Shown here: one piece after another, positions 16,130 through 24,688 of the stretch
How positions within the stretch are numbered: position 1 is the stretch's first letter
Layout: each line of letters begins with the position of its first letter
Origin: Ruegeria sp. THAF57
GTDB taxonomy: Bacteria > Pseudomonadota > Alphaproteobacteria > Rhodobacterales > Rhodobacteraceae
Reading direction: 5' to 3'
DNA: 64,000 nucleotides
Assembly: GCF_903914075.1 (NCBI RefSeq)
Contig: NZ_CAIWNQ010000002.1
Location: 733,344 to 797,343, forward strand
Program-made: the position numbers and the translations under genes
Notes under the pieces: generated by a model
Databases searched by the model: none
Told to the model about the DNA's origin: nothing
What the model saw: only the letters and a program-made list of their open reading frames with translations

Positions 16130-16652
16130 GTATTATTGCAATTGATTGATGTCTGGCACACAGGGTTGCGTGTCGACAGGCATGGCATCAGCGCCTTCCG
16201 GGGCCTTGTTTCTCGACCGGCCCACATCAAGCTTGAACTACGGCGATGAAAGGTGGCCAGTCACGTCAAAGGGCCTTACGCTTCGGGATAGGTGTTTGCC
16301 GACGCGCCGCGGCTCCGCTCTTATCGCTATGCTATCGTTCAGCCAGTCCACTTGTCCCCTGGCCACCAATGAACCGGTCCCGTTTCAATGACTATGGAGT
16401 TTAAACCGACTCGCCCAGCCAGAATTTCTACCGGAGCAACCGCGCAAGTGATATCGGTGCAACCTTGTCTGAACTCTCCTGAAAACTGCCACGGGAAGAT
16501 ATTGTGACCCACTACGGCACTCGACGGAAGCATGTCTTTCAACTAGGCAGCGCCAGTTCGGGTCGACGAAAGCACCGAGAAAGTTCGAAGGATTCTGCGT
16601 GCTACGGGCTAAGTTGAGCTCATGACGAAAACCGCTTGGTGGAGGAATTAGG
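16130..16652. other. intergenic region without recognisable genes
   Basis: The 523 bases contain open frames of 81 codons (16146-16391, plus) and 67 codons (16339-16542, minus). Neither has a ribosome site or known motif, and the texture suggests decayed coding DNA. The last 20 bases hold the GGAGG site for the next gene. Confidence 0.4.
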
Positions 16653-17588
16653 TTGCCAACTATGTTCGATGGAGGATTGCTATCTTGGAGTACAGCGTTG
16701 GCAATCTGTACATCAGCCGTACTCGTCGTACTGCTTGGCGATCAGGTTGTTGCGTTTGGTGGTATCGCCGCAGTCGCGGGTTTTTCCGCAGGTTTTCTCG
16801 GGTCTGTTTTTTCGAGTCCCGTTTCTAGCGTCAGAACATTTGTGATGGTGCTGATGTGCATACTAGTATGCACACTCTTCCCGCTTCAGTGGATCGCCTT
16901 TCTGTGCGGATTTTTCCTGATAAGCTGGGCCGCTTACGAGGGATGCAAGAACGGTGGATTTGCGACTGTACCCGCGCTAAACGGGTTACTCTTATACTTA
17001 CTGATCCCGCCTGATGAGCGTATTGCCATTCTTGTTTTGGTGTTTTTCGCCGCGGCGATAGTCGGTAGTTTGCTCTGCGTTTGGCTGAACTTGGCTGGAT
17101 CAGCAACACGGCCTCCGATGTCTTTTAAAGAAGCATTTTCTATCTGGTTATTCTTAATTGTCGGCATGAGTTTGACGTCGTTTCTTGCTCATGTAATCGG
17201 AAACCAAAAATCATATTGGCTTTCCTTGTTATTCGTTTTTCGGGTCTTGGCCCCGCTTCAAAAAGTGCCTGTCGCTGCATTGCGGTTTGGCGTTGGCGTG
17301 GCGCTTGGGTCTTTGGCAGCCCTATGTCTAGAGTTCAGCGGCTTGTCTCATCAAGCCTTATTGATCCTCGGTTTTGCTTCCGCTGTCATAGGCGTGCACA
17401 AAATAGGCGGCAACACGCTATGGACTGCCATGTACTTTACTATTGCCACTTTGTTGGTGACGGCGCCAACGATGGAGTTTGCGGTCTTCCGAATAGAAGC
17501 CGCGGCGATGATAGTTTTTGTAGTCGGAGCGCTATCTTTCCTGATCAGCTGGTGTTGGGAACGGATAGAAAGCCGTTCCGAAAACTAA
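16653..17588 (+). CDS. FUSC-like integral membrane protein
   Basis: Membrane protein of 311 aa with about nine or ten hydrophobic segments arranged as two similar halves. Each half ends in a short charged loop followed by a helix rich in Gly/Ala (A-L-R-F-G-V-G-V-A-L-G-S in the second). This fits the FUSC / aromatic-acid-exporter membrane domain, here without the long cytoplasmic domain of full FUSC proteins. The start is TTG 16653: GGAGG sits seven bases upstream, while the ATG at 16662 would be too far away. It is a single gene, so export of an organic acid is only a family-level guess. Confidence 0.65.
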   Translation: MPTMFDGGLLSWSTALAICTSAVLVVLLGDQVVAFGGIAAVAGFSAGFLGSVFSSPVSSVRTFVMVLMCILVCTLFPLQWIAFLCGFFLISWAAYEGCKNGGFATVPALNGLLLYLLIPPDERIAILVLVFFAAAIVGSLLCVWLNLAGSATRPPMSFKEAFSIWLFLIVGMSLTSFLAHVIGNQKSYWLSLLFVFRVLAPLQKVPVAALRFGVGVALGSLAALCLEFSGLSHQALLILGFASAVIGVHKIGGNTLWTAMYFTIATLLVTAPTMEFAVFRIEAAAMIVFVVGALSFLISWCWERIESRSEN

Positions 17589-17837
17589 ATTTGCATAGCA
17601 GCAGAGAGTAAAACATCAGCCCCTAATTTTCCTGGAGACCTCCTGCCCAATATGCAGGGTGTGCTGTTTGGCTGCCATCAAAACACAGACGGCCACACAC
17701 AGACCCCTTGTATTAAGCGGCCCGCCCTTATCTCTGGTTCGGCAGCTGTTAGTGATTTTGTTGATGTCCCGCTACCTTGACCTGATCCAATTAGCTAAGG
17801 CGAACGCTTAGGCACCATTGTTTTTGGAGGTTATCAA

Positions 17838-18131
17838 ATGAAGAGGCTATTTCCATCCCTTCCCGAGGACGCAACACTTGGCAACGTCTTTCAAATGTTT
17901 CCGGGCAAGCTTTCACTCTGGTGCCAGTATGAGAGCCTCGTGATGCGAGGAGAGAGTGAGCTTTCCGCCTCCGAACGCGAGTTAATCGCTGCCTACGTTT
18001 CCGGATTGAATGCCTGCTCTTATTGTCACGAAGCGCATACAGTATTTGCCCGCGCTTATGGCATAATCTGTCGGCACTCTTTCGGAGTCTTTAAACTCAG
18101 AAGCGACGACAAGAATTTTGCCGTCGCTTAG
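17838..18131 (+). pseudogene. truncated AhpD-like (carboxymuconolactone decarboxylase family) gene
   Basis: The first ~75 codons look like a peroxidase-related AhpD-fold protein: L-G-N-V-F-Q-M-F, then Y-E-S-L-V-M-R-G, then the redox site C-S-Y-C-H-E-A-H with the expected CxxC-x3-H pattern. Family members run to about 180-190 residues, but here similarity stops just after the active site and the remaining ~20 codons run through a hairpin (18101-18129) to a stop. The start is sound: TGGAGGTT precedes ATG 17838. I read it as a gene truncated by deletion or rearrangement; a short functional variant is less likely because the second half of the helical fold is missing. Confidence 0.6.
18101..18129. 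terminator. hairpin between convergent genes
   Basis: Arms AAGCGACG and CGTCGCTT pair perfectly, extended by CAA/TTG after one mismatch, around a five-base loop. There is no long T run. It lies between the truncated AhpD-like gene and the dienelactone hydrolase-like gene, which converge, so it may stop transcription from either side. Confidence 0.45.
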
Positions 18132-18149
18132 CCATTCTGCGAAGTCACT

Positions 18150-19040
18150 TCAGGACTTCAGGTAGGTATTAAACCAATCAATAGTGCGATCCCAAGCTAG
18201 GTTTGCCATCTCCTCATCATAGCGCGGCGTGCTGTCGTTGTGAAAACCATGGTTGGCACCTTCGTAGATATAGGCCTCGTAAACCTTATTATTGGACTGC
18301 AGCGCGGTTTCGAAGTCTGGCCAGCCTGCGTTTATGCGTTCATCAAGCTCTCCCATCTGAATCAGCAACGGTGCCTGAATTTTAACTACATCCTCAGCTG
18401 ATGGCTGCCGGCCATAGAATGGCACGCCGGCGGCCATTTCGGGGTAGGCAACGGCAATTGCGCTGACCACACCACCGCCATAGCAGAAACCTACAGCGCC
18501 AACTTTCCCAGTACAGTCTTCCCGGTTCAACAGGTATTCGAAGCCACTGAAGAAATCATTCATCAGCTCGACCCGGTCGACTGTCTTCTGCAGCTCGCGC
18601 CCATCCGCGTCGTTACCGGGGTATCCACCGACCGACGTCAGGCCGTCAGGAGCCAGTGCCATAAAGCCTGCTTTCGCCAATCTGCGCGCCACATCTTCGA
18701 TGTAGGGATTCAGGCCGCGGTTTTCGTGTATCACGAGCACCCCGGGCAGAGGTTCTTCCACACCTGCGGGACGAACAAGGTAGCCACGGACATCACCCGT
18801 TCCGTTAGGAGAAGGGTAGGTTATGTAGTCCGCGTGGATATCGGGATCGTTGAACGACACCTGCTGTGCCAGCGCATAGTTCGGACTGAGTATGTTCAAT
18901 AACGCGGCAGCTGTTAAGCCGCCAACCGCGAATTTTCCGGCGCGGTCTAGAAATTGGCGTTTGGTGATCTTTCCGTGCGCATAATAGTCGTACAGATCCA
19001 GAAGTTCCTGATCGAAGTCGTTTGCCGTCATGCGAGTCAT
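18150..19040 (-). CDS. dienelactone hydrolase family protein, exported by Tat
   Basis: Alpha/beta hydrolase of 296 aa. The N terminus T-K-R-Q-F-L-D-R-A-G followed by a hydrophobic stretch ending A-L-A-Q resembles a twin-arginine signal (KR variant), so the enzyme probably acts in the periplasm. The nucleophile is the Cys of G-F-C-Y-G-G-G, as in dienelactone hydrolases; the Asp lies in G-E-L-D-E-R-I, and the His in G-A-N-H-G-F-H. Start ATG 19040 has AGGAGA upstream at good spacing. It follows matB by 90 bases on the same strand and may be the last gene of that transcript. In the presence of an intradiol dioxygenase gene nearby, hydrolysis of a lactone or ester intermediate is plausible but unproven. 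Confidence 0.85.
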   Translation of the reverse strand: MTRMTANDFDQELLDLYDYYAHGKITKRQFLDRAGKFAVGGLTAAALLNILSPNYALAQQVSFNDPDIHADYITYPSPNGTGDVRGYLVRPAGVEEPLPGVLVIHENRGLNPYIEDVARRLAKAGFMALAPDGLTSVGGYPGNDADGRELQKTVDRVELMNDFFSGFEYLLNREDCTGKVGAVGFCYGGGVVSAIAVAYPEMAAGVPFYGRQPSAEDVVKIQAPLLIQMGELDERINAGWPDFETALQSNNKVYEAYIYEGANHGFHNDSTPRYDEEMANLAWDRTIDWFNTYLKS

Positions 19041-19129
19041 GGTCAATCTCCTGATGAGGTGGCGGTTCAATCCGTGGGGCACTATCAGTTCAAAGGGTTA
19101 TGGTTTGTTCGAGGTTCTAGGCAGGTCGG

Positions 19130-20653
19130 CTAAGACATTGCCGATGCGGATTCCTTTTTTGTGTGCTGATCGCGCAGAACGTTCTTTTGGACTTTTCCCA
19201 TTGTGTTTCGTGGCAACTCTGGAACGAGTTCGTAGCGACGCGGATGTTTGAAGCGCGACAGCTTTTCCCTGATGGTTGATGCAATCTGATCCGTGTCGAG
19301 CTCTACGCCAGGCTCAGCAACCAGAGCGGCGATGATCTTTTCCCCGAAGTCGTTGTCTGGGATACCAAAAACCGCCGACTCCAAAACGCCGTCGATGTCG
19401 TTTAAAGCGTCTTCGATTTCTTTGGGGTAGACGTTGTAACCGCCGGTAATGATAAGGTCCTTTGACCGGCCCACAATCGACAGGTAACCATCCTCACTAT
19501 ATTGGCCCAAGTCGCCGGTGATGAAAAAACCATTTTTCCGCAAGTCATCGTCGGTTTTTTCGGGCATCTGCCAATAGCCTTTGAAAACATTGGGTCCGCG
19601 CACTTCGATCATTCCCACCTCGCCCTGGGGCAGCGGTACCCCAGTTTCGGGGTTGGTCACGATCACCTCGGTGCCGGGTAGCGCCATGCCAACCGTTCCC
19701 GCGCGGCGCTCACCACTATACGGATTAGAGGTGTTCATGTTTGTCTCGGTCATACCGTAGCGCTCAAGGATGCGGTGGCCGGTCCGCGCTTCGAACGCCA
19801 TATGGGTTTCCGCCAGAAGAGGGGCTGAACCGGAAATGAACAGACGCATGTTCCCCGTGACCTCATCGGTGAATCCATCGTCCGCCAGCAATCTGGTGTA
19901 GAAAGTGGGGACGCCCATCAGAAGGGTCGCGCGCGGCAATTCATCCAAGATCACGCCAACATCGAATTTTCCCATTAACCGAACCGTTGCACCGGCGAGA
20001 AGCGATGTGTTCATCGCCACGAATAACCCGTGCGTGTGAAAAATCGGTAATGCGTGAACTAAGCGGTCGGCGTTGGTGATGTCCCACAAATCAACAAGCG
20101 TTTGAGCATTCGACAGCAGGTTCCGATGGCTGAGCATCGCACCCTTCGACCGGCCAGTGGTGCCTGATGTGTATAGAAGCGCCGCGAGGTCCTCTGGCCC
20201 GCGATCCACAGTTTCGAAAACACTGGGCTGTTCGTCCGCCGCGTGGCCTAGGCTTGAAGCTTCGCCGCCAAGGGTCAGCAGGTTTGCGCCATACCGGTCC
20301 GCCAATGTTTTGAATTCAGCTTCGTCGTTGCCGTCGCAGACGATCACCGCAGGCTGGGCGTCAGATGCGAAGTAGTCCAATTCTGCCATTGTGTAAGCAG
20401 TGTTTAGCGGCAAATAGACAGCACCCACCTGAACCGAAGCAGCATAGAGTGCAATCGTATCGGCTAACTTTGGGGTCTGCACAACGATGCGGTCGCCAGG
20501 AGAAACTCCGCTGTTCCGCAATACATGCGCGATCTGTGCGGCGCGTTTCAGAAACGCGTCATATGACAATACCTTTCCATCATCGAGTAGGAGGAACGGA
20601 ACCTCGTTTCCAGCGTGGTGTGCAAACAAGCTGTCGTAGAGTGTGTTAGTCAC
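19130..20653 (-). CDS. matB: malonyl-CoA (malonate-CoA ligase) synthetase
   Basis: ANL-superfamily ligase of 507 aa that converts malonate, ATP and CoA to malonyl-CoA in the cytoplasm. P-loop Y-T-S-G-T-T-G-R-S-K-G; A5 Y-G-M-T-E-T-N-M-N-T-S-N-P, characteristic of malonyl/methylmalonyl-CoA synthetases; A7 T-G-D-L-G; A10 catalytic Lys in P-R-N-T-M-G-K-V-Q-K-N. The GTG start at 20653 overlaps the matA stop (GTGA), so the two are coupled. Together with MatA it turns malonate into acetyl-CoA. The identification is strong because of the pairing with a malonyl-CoA decarboxylase gene; methylmalonate could be a side substrate. Confidence 0.93.
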   Translation of the reverse strand: MTNTLYDSLFAHHAGNEVPFLLLDDGKVLSYDAFLKRAAQIAHVLRNSGVSPGDRIVVQTPKLADTIALYAASVQVGAVYLPLNTAYTMAELDYFASDAQPAVIVCDGNDEAEFKTLADRYGANLLTLGGEASSLGHAADEQPSVFETVDRGPEDLAALLYTSGTTGRSKGAMLSHRNLLSNAQTLVDLWDITNADRLVHALPIFHTHGLFVAMNTSLLAGATVRLMGKFDVGVILDELPRATLLMGVPTFYTRLLADDGFTDEVTGNMRLFISGSAPLLAETHMAFEARTGHRILERYGMTETNMNTSNPYSGERRAGTVGMALPGTEVIVTNPETGVPLPQGEVGMIEVRGPNVFKGYWQMPEKTDDDLRKNGFFITGDLGQYSEDGYLSIVGRSKDLIITGGYNVYPKEIEDALNDIDGVLESAVFGIPDNDFGEKIIAALVAEPGVELDTDQIASTIREKLSRFKHPRRYELVPELPRNTMGKVQKNVLRDQHTKKESASAMS

Positions 20654-21948
20654 GCTGTATTTTCCTTTGGTCTGGCCGCAAGTACTGCGGTTGAAGCCGC
20701 GCGCACGGAACGTGAGGTTTCGATTGTGGCGTGTGCCACAAATTCTTCGTGGTGACGTTCAGTCTTTTTCAGGTCATAGAGGTAATTGACCATTGCGCCG
20801 CCAGATTGGGATCGTCCGTTCTGCGACGGATCGGCCTCGGCATGCAGTTCGTGAAGCTCGGCGCCATTGCCCAGGTGAAAGCGGGCCACGGGATCTAGCG
20901 GCATCCCATCTTCGCGCTTGGCGAGCAACAGGTATCGGGCGGCCATCGCCCGCACGTCCTGCGGAGGGGCTGTTCCTGCAAGTACGGCTTCGGCAGCATG
21001 ACCATGCTCGGGATGCCCCGTTTCGCCAGCCAACCATCGGTTCATCCCCGGTATCGGAGACAAGGTTACAAATGTGTCGAGGCCCGGAAGCTCTCGCGAG
21101 AGTTCCGTCACAACCTGTTTGATCAGCAGGTTTCCAAAGCTAATACCCGTTAGACCCCTCTGGCAGTTTGAAATTGAGTAGAATGCCGCAACTTTTGCCT
21201 GTTCGGGTTCGATCGGTTCTCGCACTTCGGACAAAAGCACATTAATCGCGTTCGGAGTCTCAGTCGTCAAAGCAACTTCGACAAAAATCAGCGGTTCATC
21301 CGGCATTGAGGGGTGAAAAAAAGCAAAACAGTGACGGTCGGGCGGGTAAAGCCTGCGCCGCAAGTCATCCAGATCGTTGATCTGATGGACCGCCTCATAC
21401 TCAACGATCTTGTCCAGCACACGGGCTGGTGTATCCCAACTGATTTGTTTGAGGACAAGAAACCCCCGGTTGAACCAGCTTCGCAGCAAATGCACGAAAT
21501 CTACATCTGTGCGCTTAAGTTCGGGGTCGGATTTGAGAAATCGCAACAGGTCAACGCGCATTGCCACAAGATCTTGCGTCGCGCCAGATGGTTGATTCAG
21601 CCGACGCAGCAATTCTTGCCGTTTGGGTTCGGCTGCCTCGCTAAGCCTTTTGTACAGATCGACGCTTCTATCTTTGGCATAGAGGCGCGCCGTCGCAGAA
21701 AGCTGATCCGCGTCGAACTCAAGCTGGTCATTCAAATAGACGAAGAAGTTCAGTTTTTCCGGGTCGTCCAAGGTCTGGTATCGATCCAGTATCGTTGATG
21801 CGAGCGCGAAGCCCGATACTTCACCTTCTGCAGACAAGAGAGCTTCACATAGCTCTGATATAGATCGCTTGTCATCCTTGCCCCGCTTCTTACCGGGGCG
21901 GTCGAACAACTGATCAAGCAGATCGCCCAGAAACCAGTTCCGCTGCAT
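20650..21948 (-). CDS. matA: malonyl-CoA decarboxylase
   Basis: Decarboxylates malonyl-CoA to acetyl-CoA (432 aa, the usual length). The N-terminal helical domain spans about 1-150. The catalytic GNAT-like domain has Y-S-I-S-N-C-Q-R-G-L, and near the C terminus the conserved block F-H-L-G-N-G-A-E-L followed by A-D-x-S-x2-G-x2-Q-S-G-G-A-M-V-N-Y with the active-site His region. It lies two bases downstream of the GntR gene and overlaps matB, so regulator, decarboxylase and ligase form one cassette like the classical matRAB of rhizobia. No mitochondrial-type or export signal is present; it is cytoplasmic. Confidence 0.93.
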   Translation of the reverse strand: MQRNWFLGDLLDQLFDRPGKKRGKDDKRSISELCEALLSAEGEVSGFALASTILDRYQTLDDPEKLNFFVYLNDQLEFDADQLSATARLYAKDRSVDLYKRLSEAAEPKRQELLRRLNQPSGATQDLVAMRVDLLRFLKSDPELKRTDVDFVHLLRSWFNRGFLVLKQISWDTPARVLDKIVEYEAVHQINDLDDLRRRLYPPDRHCFAFFHPSMPDEPLIFVEVALTTETPNAINVLLSEVREPIEPEQAKVAAFYSISNCQRGLTGISFGNLLIKQVVTELSRELPGLDTFVTLSPIPGMNRWLAGETGHPEHGHAAEAVLAGTAPPQDVRAMAARYLLLAKREDGMPLDPVARFHLGNGAELHELHAEADPSQNGRSQSGGAMVNYLYDLKKTERHHEEFVAHATIETSRSVRAASTAVLAARPKENTA

Positions 21949-21950
21949 TC

Positions 21951-22625
21951 TCAGGATTCCATCTGACTGCTCAGATACTCACCAGTTCGACGGTAATGAT
22001 CGATCAAATGTCGTGTTGCGCTTTCTGCATCGCGATCCAGTGCAGCGTCCAGTATTTCCTGATGCTCTGCGTTGATATCGCGCTTTTTGTAACTCGACCC
22101 ACCAGCCGCCAGATAACGATAGCGGATGTTCAGGTCATAAAGCTGCGAGCAATACCGCAACAGTAAAGGAAGCCTCGCATTGTCCAGCAAGGCCATGTGA
22201 AACGCCTTGTGTGCGTCTTCAAAGTCGTGTGCCCCTTTTTGGCCCGCCTTCTTCATGTGGTGGTGCCGCAAAACGAGCCTATCTTCCCAGGCTGAGCTTG
22301 CATTGGCGATGGACGTGCGCAACGCAGTTTCTTCAAGATTGCATCGCAACATAAGGATTTCCTCGAAGTTGCACTTGCTTACTGGTGCCGCCTTGAAACC
22401 GCGCTGGTCAATTCGTTCCACCAACATATCCGATGTCAATAGGCTTAGTGCTTCGCGAACCGGGCTTGCGCCGGTGTCCAGCAGCCCGCGGAGCTGTTCG
22501 ATCTTGAGTTTTTGACCAGGCGGCAGCTCGCCAGTCAGGATCATTTCGCGCAGCTTTCGATACGCACCATGAGTGGCGGATGTCTCTTTGACCTCGGTAT
22601 CAAGCATGGCATCCATTTCTGGCAT
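21951..22625 (-). CDS. GntR family regulator with FCD domain (MatR-like)
   Basis: Regulator of 224 aa: winged helix (about 20-85; A-Y-R-K-L-R-E-M-I-L, then G-A-S-P-V-R-E-A-L-S-L-L) and an all-helical FCD effector domain (about 95-215) with metal-binding His/Asp positions such as A-H-K-A-F-H-M-A-L and E-H-Q-E-I-L-D-A-A-L. It is the first of the matR-matA-matB set, so malonate or a related dicarboxylate is the likely ligand. The start is ambiguous: ATG 22625 has AAGAAGGG almost touching it, and ATG 22616 or 22607 would be better spaced. It may also control the divergent operon starting at 23130 through the palindrome at 23060. Confidence 0.88.
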   Translation of the reverse strand: MPEMDAMLDTEVKETSATHGAYRKLREMILTGELPPGQKLKIEQLRGLLDTGASPVREALSLLTSDMLVERIDQRGFKAAPVSKCNFEEILMLRCNLEETALRTSIANASSAWEDRLVLRHHHMKKAGQKGAHDFEDAHKAFHMALLDNARLPLLLRYCSQLYDLNIRYRYLAAGGSSYKKRDINAEHQEILDAALDRDAESATRHLIDHYRRTGEYLSSQMES

Positions 22626-22658
22626 TCCCTTCTTGGTGACGCAATCTCTTGGGAGCTC

Positions 22659-23045
22659 TTAGCTGAGCGCTCTCGTTCCAGTCGATAGTCCGATTGAGAT
22701 GTTCAGCGAGCCCTCGTTTATCAGCCATCGCCGAAGTACAAAGCTGCGTGCCCCGCTTTTGTGCATCGGGTCATCTTCTGCCAGCTTTCGGGCGGCTTCG
22801 AGACTGTCGGCCCTATAGATAATGAGGCCAATCCCCTGCATGTGCTCGCCGGTTTCATCCGACATGGGGCCTGCAAAAGCCAGCTGCCCCGAATGTTCAA
22901 GCTGCGCCTGATACGCCAAGTGATCTGGCAGTGACGCCTTTACATCTTCGGGCGCTTTGGCTGGCGCGCTCAGCGCAACGTAAAGCTCCAAAGCAAGCGC
23001 ACCGCGGCTTTTTGCTTCTGATTTGTAGTCTGCCCAAGCAACCAA
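22659..23045 (-). CDS. YciI-like small enzyme
   Basis: Protein of 128 aa with a ferredoxin-like YciI domain (about 18-110), related to muconolactone isomerase-type folds. Typical blocks: L-P-D-H-L-A-Y-Q-A-Q-L, G-Q-L-A-F-A-G-P-M-S-D-E, and D-D-P-M-H-K-S-G-A-R. The His of D-H-L-A-Y and the Asp of E-D-D-P are the usual active-site candidates. The start is TTG 23045 with GGAGACGG about seven bases upstream. It is the first gene of the leftward arm, 33 bases before the GntR gene, so it is probably part of the pathway and may isomerise or hydrolyse an unsaturated acid or lactone. Reaction not established. Confidence 0.75.
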   Translation of the reverse strand: MVAWADYKSEAKSRGALALELYVALSAPAKAPEDVKASLPDHLAYQAQLEHSGQLAFAGPMSDETGEHMQGIGLIIYRADSLEAARKLAEDDPMHKSGARSFVLRRWLINEGSLNISIGLSTGTRALS

Positions 23046-23059
23046 TTTCCGTCTCCAAA

Positions 23060-23071
23060 AATATCGATATT
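23060..23071. promoter_or_regulatory. 12-bp perfect palindrome in the divergent promoter region
   Basis: AATATCGATATT is a perfect palindrome in the 84-base gap between the YciI-like gene and the FAH-family gene. Such gaps are where FCD-type GntR proteins bind. It does not match the TGGT-N3-ACCA type of FadR sites, so the regulator assignment is inference. A TTGACT hexamer follows at 23074. Confidence 0.4.
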
Positions 23072-23129
23072 ATTTGACTTATGGCAAAATAGTCGGCAAA
23101 AATCAAGCAAGCTAACATGGAAGGTGACA

Positions 23130-24014
23130 ATGAAATACCTGGTGGGAGAGACTTCGGAAGGCACAGCGGTTTTTGCCGTGAACGGTGAAAACGCAGTGAA
23201 TCTAACGGCTTTGGACCCTGCCGTCGGTTCCGACTTGATGGGTTTGATCGGCAAGCCTGGTCTGGCCGACTCGCTAGCTGGAAAAATCACCTCGGCAGAT
23301 AGTGTCCCGCTATCTTCAGTCACACCGGCGTTGCCCGTGGCGTCACCCGGCACGATCATTTGCATGGGGTTGAACTATACGGATCACATCAAAGAGGGCG
23401 GCTACGACATCCCTGAATATCCAACGCTGTTCATGCGCGGGAAGAACTCGATCATGGCGGCAGGGCAGCCTATGGTACGACCTGCGTGTTCGGAAAAACT
23501 CGACTACGAAGCCGAACTTATGCTGATCGTTGGAAAACGCGGCCGCCATATCTCGGAGCAGGACGCGTTGGACCATGTTTTTGGTTACACTGTGTTCAAT
23601 GACGGGTCGCTACGAGACTATCAGCGCAAAACCGTTCAATGGACGCCCGGTAAAAACTTTGATGACACGGGTGCTATCGGGCCGCTTACCGTGACACCAG
23701 ACGAGCTGCCTGAAGGGGCATCCGGCCTTAAAATCGAAAGCCGTGTGGGTGACGAAATCCTTCAAAGCTCGAACACTGCCAACATGATTTGGGGCGTTCG
23801 TCAGGTCATTGCGACGATTTCCGAGTACACCACTCTCGAACCGGGAGACCTTATTGCGCTGGGAACCCCGCCGGGTGTTGGGCATGCCAAGAAACCAAAT
23901 CCTCGTTGGCTAAAGCCGGGCGAAACCGTCGAAGTCGAGATTGAAGGCATCGGCGTCTGCGCCAGCCCGATCATCGACGAAAAAGATGCCAAATCAAAGG
24001 TGGCCGCAGCATGA
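23130..24014 (+). CDS. fumarylacetoacetate hydrolase family protein
   Basis: Cytoplasmic metal-dependent C-C or decarboxylating hydrolase of 294 aa. The catalytic domain (about 70-285) has G-L-N-Y-T-D-H, then Y-E-A-E-L-M-L-I-V-G-K with the E-x-E metal ligands, F-N-D-G-S-L-R-D-Y-Q with the Asp ligand, and L-G-T-P-P-G-V-G-H near the end: the acylpyruvase / 2-hydroxyhepta-2,4-dienedioate isomerase-type pattern. ATG 23130 is preferred over GTG 23124 because GAAGGTGA sits upstream. It is the first gene of the rightward operon; its stop overlaps the next start (ATGA). It probably cleaves a beta-diketo or enol acid made after ring opening by the dioxygenase encoded downstream. Confidence 0.88.
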   Translation: MKYLVGETSEGTAVFAVNGENAVNLTALDPAVGSDLMGLIGKPGLADSLAGKITSADSVPLSSVTPALPVASPGTIICMGLNYTDHIKEGGYDIPEYPTLFMRGKNSIMAAGQPMVRPACSEKLDYEAELMLIVGKRGRHISEQDALDHVFGYTVFNDGSLRDYQRKTVQWTPGKNFDDTGAIGPLTVTPDELPEGASGLKIESRVGDEILQSSNTANMIWGVRQVIATISEYTTLEPGDLIALGTPPGVGHAKKPNPRWLKPGETVEVEIEGIGVCASPIIDEKDAKSKVAAA

Positions 24015-24676
24015 GCGCACCAACCGGAGCAGACCTGGAGGCACTTCGCGCCAAGGCACAGCAAGATCATCGTGATCTGCGCGAGCGCATTCCGCGTTTG
24101 TCGGACGATGCAATTGCCCTGATCCTGCGTGAGTCCAGGTCCCACTATGCGTGGACCGACCAGCCAGTTTCTGACGATCTGCTTGAAGAGATTCATGACA
24201 TCACGATCAACGGCGCGACCAGTATGAACACGCTGCCTGCCCGCTTCGTTTTTGTTAAAAGTGCCGAAGGAAAAGAGCGCCTCGCCAAGTCGTTGAAGCC
24301 GAAGAACGTGCCAAAAATGATGGATGCGCCGGTCACGGCGATCATTGCCTATGACATGGAATTCTGGAAGGAATTGCCTTTTCTTTTTCCGCACGAAGAC
24401 CGACGGCCACTGTTCGACGGCAATCCCGAATATGTAGCCGATACAGCCTTTCGCAATGGAACACTCCAGGGCGCCTACTTCATGATCGCCGCCCGAGCGG
24501 TCGGGTTGGATGTCGGTGCGATGTCAGGCTTTTCGAACAAGATCGTCAACGAGGAGTTCTTCGCGGGAACGACGCTGCAGTCGAACTTTTTGTGCAATCT
24601 GGGCTACGCAGATGAAACAGGGTTGTTTCACAAGCTGCCTCGCTTCCCATTCGAAAAGGTTTGCTCGTATGCATGA
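24011..24676 (+). CDS. RutE/HadB-like nitroreductase-fold reductase
   Basis: FMN-dependent nitroreductase-family protein of 221 aa, closest in pattern to RutE, which reduces malonic semialdehyde to 3-hydroxypropionate: W-T-D-Q-P-V-S-D, N-G-A-T-S-M-N-T-L-P-A-R for flavin phosphate contact, A-P-V-T-A-I-I-A-Y-D, L-F-P-H-E-D, G-A-M-S-G-F and N-L-G-Y-A-D. It starts inside the stop of the FAH gene (ATGA) and must be coupled to it. The pathway role as a malonic-semialdehyde or related aldehyde reductase fits the malonate cassette on the other arm, but reduction of a quinone or enone would also fit the fold. Confidence 0.8.
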   Translation: MSAPTGADLEALRAKAQQDHRDLRERIPRLSDDAIALILRESRSHYAWTDQPVSDDLLEEIHDITINGATSMNTLPARFVFVKSAEGKERLAKSLKPKNVPKMMDAPVTAIIAYDMEFWKELPFLFPHEDRRPLFDGNPEYVADTAFRNGTLQGAYFMIAARAVGLDVGAMSGFSNKIVNEEFFAGTTLQSNFLCNLGYADETGLFHKLPRFPFEKVCSYA

Positions 24677-24688
24677 GGAGGTGACGCT

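Noticed and set aside
16146..16542. Overlapping short frames as possible transposase fragments
   Set aside because: I could not match either translation to any transposase motif; left as unassigned intergenic DNA.
23124..23129. GTG 23124 as the start of the FAH-family gene
   Set aside because: The GAAGGTGA ribosome site overlaps it; ATG 23130 is correctly spaced.
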